Positions 1 to 6,545 of a stretch of 20,858 bases of DNA are shown piece by piece. Each line of letters opens with the position of its first letter. The first letter of the stretch is position 1. Where the stretch lies: positions 1 to 20,858 of the forward strand of contig SKKI01000054.1 in assembly GCA_007121565.1 (NCBI GenBank), given 5' to 3'. The position numbers and the translations under genes are program-made. This DNA is from Phycisphaerae bacterium. GTDB lineage: Bacteria; Planctomycetota; Phycisphaerae; Sedimentisphaerales; Anaerohalosphaeraceae. Below the pieces are notes generated by a model. That model saw only the letters and a list, made by a program, of their open reading frames with translations, was not told where the DNA came from and made no database searches.

Positions 1-165
1 CTCAATTGATTTCTCCCACGAGGTCTTCTGAGAATCAGATATCTCGCCCAGGTACAGCACCATCTTCTCCACATAACGACCCCGTGAGACCTTACGCTTC
101 TCAGCGATGCTGTAGTAGGTAGTGTATTTACCGTTCTTTTTTCGGTTATGCTTTTTCAGGTACAT
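1..165 (-). CDS. Transposase N-terminus, IS4/IS1634 family (truncated by window edge)
   Basis: This is the first 55 codons of a gene reading leftwards off the window, beginning with ATG at 165. The translation starts MYLKKHNRKKNGKYTTYYSI and continues with the pattern VEKMVLYLGEISDSQ. Both the opening (basic stretch, then YYS(I/V) and AEKRKV) and the LYLGEI-DSQ motif are typical of the N-terminal region of IS1634/IS4-like DDE transposases. The catalytic DDE residues would lie beyond the edge. There is no sign of a frameshift in the visible part. Whether the element is intact cannot be judged. Confidence 0.8.
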   Translation of the reverse strand, partial: MYLKKHNRKKNGKYTTYYSIAEKRKVSRGRYVEKMVLYLGEISDSQKTSWEKSIE

Positions 166-204
166 GCCCCGAATTATCGCAGATGAAAAACACCGTGCAA
201 TAGG
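1..204 (-). mobile_element. Right-hand end of an IS4/IS1634-type insertion sequence (partial)
   Basis: The transposase start at 1-165 and the point near 203-206 where the adjacent nucleotidyltransferase loses homology together suggest an insertion-sequence end here. Read on the minus strand, the putative terminus begins about CTATTGCACGGTGTTTTTC and is followed by the transposase ATG some 35 nt further in. The other end lies outside the window, so neither the inverted repeat nor a target duplication can be confirmed. The exact edge is uncertain by several bases. Confidence 0.6.
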
Positions 205-205
205 G

Positions 206-337
206 CAGGTCGATATCGCTTCGGGGGTCGGTCTGTCGGCGCGCCTGCGAGCCGAACAGAATGATCCGCACCGGATGAAACCCTTCAACCAGCCGGTCAC
301 GAACCGAATTGAGCGTCGTCTGCGAAACCATAAACAT
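206..337 (-). pseudogene. MNT-type nucleotidyltransferase, N-terminal fragment interrupted by an IS
   Basis: The reading frame begins MFMVSQTTLNSVRDRL and reaches the minimal-nucleotidyltransferase signature GSQARRQTDPRSDIDL, i.e. GS-x-A-R followed by SDxDL with the two metal-binding aspartates. Immediately after SDIDL the family normally continues with a hydrophobic strand. Here the frame instead runs into the presumed IS end and stops at 146. The catalytic loop is present but the rest of the roughly 100-aa domain is missing, so the gene is almost certainly inactive. MNT proteins usually pair with a HEPN toxin as antitoxins. No HEPN partner is visible, and it could lie left of the window. 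Two ATGs (337 and 331) are possible; promoter position favours 331. Confidence 0.75.
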
Positions 338-340
338 CGT

Positions 341-369
341 ATTATATCAATTCGGGTAACATTTGGCAA
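341..369 (-). promoter_or_regulatory. Promoter of the interrupted nucleotidyltransferase
   Basis: On the minus strand TTGCCA (364-369), a 17-nt spacer and TATAAT (341-346) form a near-consensus sigma70-type promoter. The -10 box ends only 3 nt before the ATG at 337 and 9 nt before the ATG at 331. Transcription should therefore start at or just upstream of the second ATG, giving an almost leaderless mRNA. Confidence 0.55.
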
Positions 370-378
370 TCGCCTGTT

Positions 379-2997
379 TTACCCCTCGATTTCCTGCCGG
401 ATGTCGTTGAGCAGGGTGATCGCTTCGATGGGGGTCAGGCGGTTGACGTCGAGGGTTGTGAGTTTATCGAGGACGGATTTGTGGCGCTGGACAAAGAGCA
501 TCTCGTCCGGATCGACGGTCTTGTGGCGGGCAAGTTGATCGCCGGCGGCCTCTTTAGCAAACGTACTTTCCAGGTCGGCCAGAATCTCGCGGCTGCGGGT
601 GATGATGGACCTCGGCAGGCCGGCCAGCTTGGCCACGTGCAGGCCGTAGCTCTTGTCCGTGCCGCCGGGGATAATTTTGTGCAAAAAGACCACCTGACCG
701 CCCCATTCACGCACGGCGACGTTGAGATTTTTCACATTGGCCAGCAGTTGCCCCAGCTCGGTCAGTTCGTGATAGTGCGTCGCAAACAGCGTGCGGCACC
801 GGATCGCATTGGCCAGATGCTCGGTGATCGCCCAGGCCAGCGACAGCCCGTCGTAGGTGCTCGTGCCGCGGCCGACCTCATCGAGAATCACCAGGCTCCT
901 GTCCGTGGCGTTGTTGAGGATGTTGGCCGTCTCGGTCATCTCAACCATAAACGTACTTTGCCCGCGGGCCAGCTCGTCGGCGGCCCCGACGCGGGTAAAG
1001 ATGCGGTCGACCACGCCGATCCGCGCCTCTTTAGCCGGGATGAACGAGCCGGTCTGGGCCAGCAGCACCAGCAGCGCGACCTGCCGGATATACGTACTCT
1101 TGCCGGCCATGTTGGGCCCGGTGATAATAGCCAGATCGTTGTCATCGACGCCGAGGGCCACATCATTGGGCACAAACTCCGCCCCCAGCATCTGCGCCAG
1201 CACCGGGTGTTTGCCCTCGACGATCTCCAGTTCCCGGCCGTCGGTGATCGTCGGGCGGATGTAGCGGTTCTGCCGCGCCAGGTGCGCCAAGCCGGCCAGA
1301 CAGTCGCACGTCGCAATCGCCTCGGCCAGCGCCTGAAGCCGCGCAATGTAGCGGGCGCACTCGGTGCGCACCTGCTCAAACAACTCCTGCTCGAGGACAA
1401 CCGCCTTCTCGGCTGCCCCGAGCACCTGCTCTTCGTACTGCTTAAGCTCATCGGTGATGTAGCGTTCGGCGTTTTTGATCGTCTGCTTGCGTACATAATC
1501 GGCGGGCGCCTTATCGGCGTGCTGATGGCTCAGTTCGATATAATAGCCGAACACCTTATTGTAGCCGACTTTCAGCTTGTCAATGCCGGTGCGCTGGATT
1601 TGCCGCTGCTGATAGTCGGCCAGCCAGCTTTGCCCGTCTTTGGCAATCGACCGCAGCTTGTCCAGCCGCTCATCGAAGCTGCCGCAGATCACCCCGCCGT
1701 CGCGCAGATGCGCCGGCGGCTCCGGCTCAATGGCCGCCTCAAGCAGGGTGGCCAATTCGTCCATACTGTCGCACCGGCCGCACAAGTCCTCAAGCATCGC
1801 CGACCGGCACGCCGTCAGCGTCTGGCGAAGCGACGGGATCGCCCGCAGCGTCGCGCCCAGCGCCACCAGATCCTTGGGCGCAGCACGGTACGTGCTGATG
1901 CGCCCGACGATGCGCTCCAGGTCGGCAATAGGCTTCAGGTGTCCGCGAAGCTGACCGGCCACCGCATCCTCACCGACAAGCTCGGCGACCGCCTCCTGCC
2001 GCGCGACAATCGCCTCGGCCTGGCGCAGCGGCATACACACCCACGCCCGCAGCAGCCGCGAGCCCATCGCCGTCAGCGTCTGGTCCACCGCCTCCAGCAG
2101 CGTGCCCCGCGTCGACTCCGACCGCATCGTGCGCAGCACCTCCAGCGACCGCAGCGAGGTCGGATCGATCTGCAAGAACCGGCTCGGCTGCACCCGTCGA
2201 ATCGCGGTGATATGGTTCAATGCGGTCTTTTGCGTTTCGTCCAGATATTCCAGGATCGCCCCGGCCGCGCGCACCCCCTCACAATGCGCATCGATGCCGA
2301 ACCCCTCCAGCGTCTGCGTGCCGAAGTGTTTGAGCAGCTTTTCCCGCGCGGTATAGGGATCAAAGTACCACCCCGGCCGCTCGGTCATTACCGCGCCGGT
2401 CAGTTGACCGATCGCGGCGGCCAGCTTTTTCTGCTCGGCCTCGAACAACTCGCCGCGACACTCGGCCAGCAGCACCTCGCGCGGCCCGAGCCGAAGCAGT
2501 TCGTCGACCACCGCCGCCTCGGCCAGCTCCTGCACAAAAAAATGCCCCGTCGAGATGTCCGCCCACGCCAGCGCGGCGTTCTTGCGCCCCAGACTGACCG
2601 CGGCCAGGTAATTATCCTCCCGCGCCGCCAGCAGCATATCGTCGGTCAGCGTGCCCGGCGTGACCACCCGCACCACATCCCGCTTGACCACGCCTTTGGC
2701 CTGCTTGGGGTCCTCCACCTGCTCGCAGACAGCGACCTTATACCCGGCCTGCAGCATCTTTTTGAGATAGCCGTCCACCGCGTGGTACGGCAGCCCGGCC
2801 AGCGGGATGGGGTTGTCGCTGTTTTTGTCGCGGCTGGTCAGCGTCAGGCCCAGCACACGCGAACAAACGCGCGCATCGTCGTAAAACGTCTCGTAAAAAT
2901 CGCCCATCCGAAAAAACAGCACCGCGTCGGCATACTTTTGCTTGAACTGGTGAAACTGCTTCATCGCCGGCGTCAACTTGTCAGCCGTCTTTGCCAT
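379..2997 (-). CDS. mutS: DNA mismatch repair protein MutS
   Basis: This 872-aa protein has the normal length of bacterial MutS1. It recognises mismatches and small loops as a dimer and hands over to MutL. Near the N-terminus GDFYETF supplies the mismatch-wedging Phe34-x-Glu36 motif. The C-terminal ABC ATPase has the Walker A motif GPNMAGKST at about 627-635, a Walker B/signature segment LVILDEVGRGTSTYDG, and the ATHYHEL switch motif. All expected domains (mismatch binding, connector, lever/clamp, ATPase, HTH dimer tail) are in order and uninterrupted. The gene follows tatD by 32 nt but has its own near-perfect promoter next to the ATG and no visible Shine-Dalgarno. No mutL is present in the window. 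Confidence 0.98.
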   Translation of the reverse strand: MAKTADKLTPAMKQFHQFKQKYADAVLFFRMGDFYETFYDDARVCSRVLGLTLTSRDKNSDNPIPLAGLPYHAVDGYLKKMLQAGYKVAVCEQVEDPKQAKGVVKRDVVRVVTPGTLTDDMLLAAREDNYLAAVSLGRKNAALAWADISTGHFFVQELAEAAVVDELLRLGPREVLLAECRGELFEAEQKKLAAAIGQLTGAVMTERPGWYFDPYTAREKLLKHFGTQTLEGFGIDAHCEGVRAAGAILEYLDETQKTALNHITAIRRVQPSRFLQIDPTSLRSLEVLRTMRSESTRGTLLEAVDQTLTAMGSRLLRAWVCMPLRQAEAIVARQEAVAELVGEDAVAGQLRGHLKPIADLERIVGRISTYRAAPKDLVALGATLRAIPSLRQTLTACRSAMLEDLCGRCDSMDELATLLEAAIEPEPPAHLRDGGVICGSFDERLDKLRSIAKDGQSWLADYQQRQIQRTGIDKLKVGYNKVFGYYIELSHQHADKAPADYVRKQTIKNAERYITDELKQYEEQVLGAAEKAVVLEQELFEQVRTECARYIARLQALAEAIATCDCLAGLAHLARQNRYIRPTITDGRELEIVEGKHPVLAQMLGAEFVPNDVALGVDDNDLAIITGPNMAGKSTYIRQVALLVLLAQTGSFIPAKEARIGVVDRIFTRVGAADELARGQSTFMVEMTETANILNNATDRSLVILDEVGRGTSTYDGLSLAWAITEHLANAIRCRTLFATHYHELTELGQLLANVKNLNVAVREWGGQVVFLHKIIPGGTDKSYGLHVAKLAGLPRSIITRSREILADLESTFAKEAAGDQLARHKTVDPDEMLFVQRHKSVLDKLTTLDVNRLTPIEAITLLNDIRQEIEG

Positions 2998-3005
2998 AAC
3001 CGGCG

Positions 3006-3033
3006 ATTATAGCGAACACAGAGCGGTTTTCAA
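3006..3033 (-). promoter_or_regulatory. mutS promoter, predicted leaderless start
   Basis: On the minus strand TTGAAA (3028-3033), a 16-nt spacer and a perfect TATAAT (3006-3011) precede the mutS ATG (2997) by 8 nt. The -35 box overlaps the tatD stop codon. Initiation 7-9 nt after the -10 box would fall at the ATG itself, so the transcript is expected to lack a 5' leader. Confidence 0.6.
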
Positions 3034-3812
3034 CACAATCCTGACAGGCCGAAGACACTTTGGCTTGCGGCGGTTGTGATCTCGGCGAACCGCTCCAGCG
3101 GCATGCCGTGCACCCCGGCCAGGCATCGGGCGGTGTGGATCATCAGGGCCGGTTCGTTGGGGCGGATTTTGCGCACCGGCTCGGGGGAGATATAAGGGCA
3201 GTCGGTCTCAAGCATCGTCCGCTGCGGGGGGATCATCGCGGCCACCTCGCGCAGGGCCTGGCAGCGTTTGAAGGTCACCGTCCCGGTAAAGGAAACATAG
3301 TAGCCCTTGTCCAGTACGTAGCGGGTCTGCTCGATGTTGCCGCCGTAACAGTGAATCACGACATTAGCCAGCTTGCCGTCGTACTCGGCCAGGATGCGCA
3401 TCGTATCGTCAAACGCGTCGCGGGTGTGGACGATGACGGGCTTTTGCATCTCGACGGCGATGTCAAGAATCGCGCCGAACAGACGCTGCTGGTTGTCCGG
3501 TACGGCGTTGTCGTAATGGTAGTCCAGTCCCGTCTCGCCGACGGCGACGACGCGCTCGTGCCGCAGGGCCTGTTTCAAATAGTCAATATCGCTGTCGGCA
3601 ACGGCGTTGGCGTAATGCGGATGATACCCGAACGCGGCCCAGAGCCCGGGATAACGCCCCAGCAGAGCCAATACCCGGTCGATATGCTGCCGGTCGGTGC
3701 CGATGGTAATCCACTGGACAACCCCGGCGGCCCGGCTGCGGGCCAGCACATCGTCCACATGGTCCTGCAACCCGTCAAACGTCAAATGCGCATGTGTGTC
3801 AATCAATTCCAT
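3030..3812 (-). CDS. tatD: TatD family metal-dependent hydrolase/DNase
   Basis: This 260-aa protein is a TIM-barrel amidohydrolase-like enzyme of the TatD family, which acts as a metal-dependent DNase or phosphoesterase. The metal ligands are all visible: His7 and His9 in DTHAHL, Glu93 in GETGLDYH, His129 in VIVHTRDA, His154 in VVIHCYGG and Asp204 in ETDCPY. The C-terminal NEPALMIHTARCLA matches the conserved NEP helix of the family. Length is normal. It lies directly upstream of mutS in the same direction, and a repair-related role is plausible but unproven. The ATG at 3812 is supported by a promoter ending 7 nt upstream; no Shine-Dalgarno is seen. The symbol is used at family level; YcfH/YabD-type paralogues cannot be separated by eye. 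Confidence 0.93.
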   Translation of the reverse strand: MELIDTHAHLTFDGLQDHVDDVLARSRAAGVVQWITIGTDRQHIDRVLALLGRYPGLWAAFGYHPHYANAVADSDIDYLKQALRHERVVAVGETGLDYHYDNAVPDNQQRLFGAILDIAVEMQKPVIVHTRDAFDDTMRILAEYDGKLANVVIHCYGGNIEQTRYVLDKGYYVSFTGTVTFKRCQALREVAAMIPPQRTMLETDCPYISPEPVRKIRPNEPALMIHTARCLAGVHGMPLERFAEITTAASQSVFGLSGLC

Positions 3813-3819
3813 AGGCCGT

Positions 3820-3847
3820 ATGATAAACAGTTTCAGACAAAATGCAA
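3820..3847 (-). promoter_or_regulatory. tatD promoter, predicted leaderless start
   Basis: On the minus strand TTGCAT (3842-3847), a 16-nt spacer and TATCAT (3820-3825) stand 7 nt from the tatD ATG (3812). The layout is the same as at mutS and psd and predicts a transcript starting at the initiation codon. Confidence 0.55.
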
Positions 3848-3852
3848 CGGTT

Positions 3853-3894
3853 TTCAGAAGTCAGAGGGCAGAGAATAGATGTTAGAAGGCAGAT
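3853..3894 (+). repeat. Degenerate period-7 tandem repeat, pattern NNYAGAN
   Basis: Six consecutive heptamers can be read: TTCAGAA, GTCAGAG, GGCAGAG, AATAGAT, GTTAGAA and GGCAGAT. All share a pyrimidine followed by AGA at positions 3-6. The array lies between the divergent tatD and rubrerythrin promoters. A further CAGAAG follows one base out of register. I know of no specific protein site with this pattern. Confidence 0.5.
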
Positions 3895-3951
3895 ACAGAA
3901 GGCTGGGGTTGGATTGATACGTCTTTGGCTGACTTTTTGGGGAAGAACGTC

Positions 3952-3980
3952 TTGACAACACATACTGCGCGTGCTACGGT
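3952..3980 (+). promoter_or_regulatory. Promoter of the rubrerythrin gene
   Basis: TTGACA (3952-3957), a 17-nt spacer and TACGGT (3975-3980) make a good sigma70-type promoter with a perfect -35 box. Initiation near 3987 gives a leader of about 45 nt ending in a Shine-Dalgarno GGAG at 4021-4024, seven bases before the ATG. No clear PerR or Fur box was recognised. Confidence 0.6.
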
Positions 3981-4031
3981 GACGTGTAGAGTGAGAAAAC
4001 CAGAGAACACTGAAACGATGGGAGAGTGCAC

Positions 4032-4709
4032 ATGGTTACACAAAACACAGTAAATCGGTTTGACAGAAGGCGTTTGATTGCAACAGGAGCCGGAACGGCC
4101 CTTGCAGCGTTGACACTGAACAGCAAACTTCAGGCACATTCCGCCCCGGCTCCTTCGATTGTCAGGGATATGACCGCGGCAAATCTTCGCGGGGCATTCG
4201 GCGGCGAGACGATGGCGTATATGCGCTACGTTGTATGGGCCAACCACGCCGACAAAGACGACAAACCCAACATTGCACGGCTGTATCGCGCTGTTGCCGA
4301 AGCGGAAAAAGTACACGCCGACAATCACTTCGTTGAGCTGGCCGAACATCCCGGCGAGGAACTGGTTGCTTCGATGGCGGTCTTCGGATTGGGGTCAACC
4401 TCGGCCAATCTTAAAGGCGCGATCGAAGGCGAGGTGTTCGAAGTCAAAGAAATGTATCCGGCCTTTTTGGCGGTTGCCAAAAAACAGAATGAACAGGGGG
4501 CGATACAGTCGTTCGAGTACGCCCTGGAAGCTGAAAAGGCACACATTGACCTGTTCGAGAAAGCCAAACGGGCCGCCGACAGAAATCGGGATATGGAATT
4601 GGCTCCGGTGAGGGTCTGTGATGTATGCGGCTATACGCTTGAAGGGGATATTCCCGACGAATGCCCGATCTGCGGCCACAGCAGAAATCACTTTATGAGC
4701 TTTGCCTGA
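4032..4709 (+). CDS. Tat-exported rubrerythrin (non-haem di-iron peroxidase)
   Basis: This 225-aa rubrerythrin reduces hydrogen peroxide using a di-iron centre and a rubredoxin-like FeS4 site. The N-terminus has a twin-arginine signal: RR within [11 protein letters not shown] at residues 11-21, then a hydrophobic stretch to about 35. The ferritin-like part has Glu59 in GGETMAYMRY, Glu92-x-x-His95, Glu134/Glu137 and Glu168-x-x-His171. The C-terminal iron site has Cys196/Cys199 (CDVC) and Cys211/Cys214 (CPIC). Most rubrerythrins are cytoplasmic, so export as a folded metalloprotein is notable and suggests peroxide defence in the periplasm. I chose ATG 4032 over the GTG at 4026 because GGAG is spaced 7 nt from it. 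It is monocistronic and convergent with pssA. Confidence 0.93.
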   Translation: MVTQNTVNRFDRRRLIATGAGTALAALTLNSKLQAHSAPAPSIVRDMTAANLRGAFGGETMAYMRYVVWANHADKDDKPNIARLYRAVAEAEKVHADNHFVELAEHPGEELVASMAVFGLGSTSANLKGAIEGEVFEVKEMYPAFLAVAKKQNEQGAIQSFEYALEAEKAHIDLFEKAKRAADRNRDMELAPVRVCDVCGYTLEGDIPDECPICGHSRNHFMSFA

Positions 4710-4815
4710 TTGTCCAGCAAATTTGTATAGCGGTCGTGATTGAGGCTGCCCGTTTCCGGGGAAGATTTAAATCGCCGGGCCTTGTGGACGGACGATGGAT
4801 TATTGATTATCGGCA

Positions 4816-5703
4816 TTAAGCTGTTTTGGCTTTGAACAGGCGGTGGCGTGTGGTGTAGAGCCATATCCATCGCACCAGGCCGCTCAGGGCAAAGGCCGAA
4901 AATGAGATCACCAGCGCCAGTTGCAGGCCAAACAGGAAGATGACGCCGAACAGAACGCCGGCCCAGGCCAGGTAGATAATCGGTTTTCGGCCGCGCAGGT
5001 ACTGGTTGACCACATGGGGATAGCGGATGCGGCTGACCATCAGCACGCCGGCGCCGAGCGTGACAACGGGCAGGATGTAGAGAATCGTCCAGCGCAGAAC
5101 GGTAAACAGCCGCGTATCCGGGGCAACCTCGATCAGCAGATACTCAAAGAAGACCACCAGGCTGGCCAGCACGCCGGCCGCGGCGGGACTGGGCAGACCG
5201 GTAAAGGTCATGTGGGCGGTCTCGTCCTCGACATTTTCGACATTGAACCGCGCCAGGCGAATCGCACAGCAGCACAGATACCCCACGCAGGTCAGCCAGA
5301 TAAACCGCTCAAAAAGATCGCCGAACAGCGGCTCGGCGTCCCCGATAAGCTGGCGGCGGTAATGCAGCATCATATGCAGCGCCAGAAACGCCGGGGCAGC
5401 GCCGAAACTGAGCATATCGCACAGGCTGTCGAGCTGGCCGCCGAAGCTGGATGTCGCATGGCTCATCCGCGCCACACGGCCGTCGAGCATATCGGCGATC
5501 ATCGCGACAAACAGCAGATAGCCGGCGACGGCAAAATACTCGGCCCCCCGTGCCGCCAGACCGATCGCGACAAAGCCGGTAACGCCGTTGATCAGCGTAA
5601 TCAGCGACGGCAGGATGGCGATGGTCTTGAGCCGTCCCTTTCGTACCCGCCGCATAAAGCGCCGCTGCGGGACCGCATTGTGGTCGTCATTGTTGGGCTG
5701 CAT
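4816..5703 (-). CDS. pssA: CDP-diacylglycerol-serine O-phosphatidyltransferase
   Basis: This 295-aa integral membrane enzyme makes phosphatidylserine from CDP-diacylglycerol and serine. The CDP-alcohol phosphatidyltransferase signature D-x2-DG-x2-AR-x8-G-x3-D-x3-D is complete: Asp71, Asp74-Gly75, Ala78-Arg79, Gly88, Asp92 and Asp96. Several hydrophobic segments follow. About 20 basic or polar residues precede the first membrane segment, as is usual. The specific assignment to serine transferase, rather than a PgsA or cardiolipin enzyme, rests largely on the neighbouring psd. The pssA ATG lies inside the 3' end of psd (17-nt overlap), indicating translational coupling. The encoded lipid product is the substrate of Psd. 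Confidence 0.93.
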   Translation of the reverse strand: MQPNNDDHNAVPQRRFMRRVRKGRLKTIAILPSLITLINGVTGFVAIGLAARGAEYFAVAGYLLFVAMIADMLDGRVARMSHATSSFGGQLDSLCDMLSFGAAPAFLALHMMLHYRRQLIGDAEPLFGDLFERFIWLTCVGYLCCCAIRLARFNVENVEDETAHMTFTGLPSPAAAGVLASLVVFFEYLLIEVAPDTRLFTVLRWTILYILPVVTLGAGVLMVSRIRYPHVVNQYLRGRKPIIYLAWAGVLFGVIFLFGLQLALVISFSAFALSGLVRWIWLYTTRHRLFKAKTA

Positions 5704-6400
5704 GGTGATACCGTGCCAGGACGGTCAGTCCTGCCTTGACCTTATCGCCTTTGTGGACGAGACATTCGAGCCTCTGGCGCAGGGGAACATACAGTTCCGT
5801 ACCCGAGCCGAATTTGATCATCCCGAACTGCGCCCCGGCGGGATACTCCGCCTCGCTCCTGGCCTCGCAGACAATCCGCCGGGCCACCGCACCGGAAATC
5901 TGCCGCACCAGCAGGCGATCGGTCGGGGCATCGAGCCGGAACATCTCAATCGCGTTGGACTCGTTGACGACACTGGATTCAGGCTTTCGGGCGTCCATAA
6001 ACGAGCCGGGCCTGTAGTCAATCGTGCCGATGCGAACGGCGCAGGGGACGCGGTTGATGTGGACATTGAAGATATTCAAAAATATCTTAATGCACAGCAC
6101 CGGCCCCTCAAAGCCCTCGCAGGCCTCCAGTGTTTCAACCGCGGTTACCGTGCCGTCGGCCGGGGACAGCAGCAAGTCCGCCTCATCCGGAATCCGACGC
6201 TTTGGATCACGGAAAAACGCCAGCATCCAGCCCAGCACCGCCAGCAGCAGGATTATCGGAATCCAGAACGCCGCGTACCCGATCACCGGGCGCTGGGTTA
6301 CGTGCTGGAAAACGATGCCGTAAATGACCATCGCCGCCAGAATAATCGACGGATAGATCGCCACCTGAGGCAGCCCGTATTTTGTTAAAGGCAGTCGCAT
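5687..6400 (-). CDS. psd: Phosphatidylserine decarboxylase proenzyme
   Basis: Psd decarboxylates phosphatidylserine to phosphatidylethanolamine with a pyruvoyl cofactor made by self-cleavage. The cleavage pair is Gly-Ser in MIKFGSGTELYVP (G198-S199 counting from ATG 6400). SPADGTV and FNVHINR are the conserved aspartate and histidine motifs. An N-terminal hydrophobic region (about residues 15-60) is the membrane anchor. At 237 aa it is the short, membrane-anchored type. An ATG at 6412 would add MLRV. I prefer 6400 because MRLPLTKYGL matches the usual start of this type and a promoter ends exactly 7 nt upstream. The gene overlaps pssA by 17 nt, so both steps to phosphatidylethanolamine are made together. 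Confidence 0.95.
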   Translation of the reverse strand: MRLPLTKYGLPQVAIYPSIILAAMVIYGIVFQHVTQRPVIGYAAFWIPIILLLAVLGWMLAFFRDPKRRIPDEADLLLSPADGTVTAVETLEACEGFEGPVLCIKIFLNIFNVHINRVPCAVRIGTIDYRPGSFMDARKPESSVVNESNAIEMFRLDAPTDRLLVRQISGAVARRIVCEARSEAEYPAGAQFGMIKFGSGTELYVPLRQRLECLVHKGDKVKAGLTVLARYHHAAQQ

Positions 6401-6407
6401 AACACGT

Positions 6408-6435
6408 AACATAAAGGATGTCCGGCAAAAATCAA
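6408..6435 (-). promoter_or_regulatory. psd-pssA promoter, predicted leaderless start
   Basis: On the minus strand TTGATT (6430-6435), a 16-nt spacer and TATGTT (6408-6413) end 7 nt before the ATG at 6400. If the upstream ATG at 6412 were used it would lie inside the -10 box, so the promoter decides the start. Confidence 0.5.
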
Positions 6436-6545
6436 GCAGACAAAACGTGGATTTGAATGTTACTTCACTTTTTTGAAACCTTTTTTGTGCTTTGGTTTTC
6501 TTATGTGTGGGGTTGCACTTGAATGACAGCCTTATCCGTGTGAAG

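Noticed and set aside
481..3012. Long plus-strand open frame of 843 codons antisense to mutS
   Set aside because: It mirrors mutS in the opposite strand. Its translation is low-complexity (rich in Arg, Gln, Leu, His) with no motifs, as expected from codon bias of a GC-rich gene. mutS is unambiguous.
4749..4760. CCCG-TTTC-CGGG hairpin as a terminator between the rubrerythrin and pssA genes
   Set aside because: Only four pairs and no T-tract on either strand; it is too weak to call.
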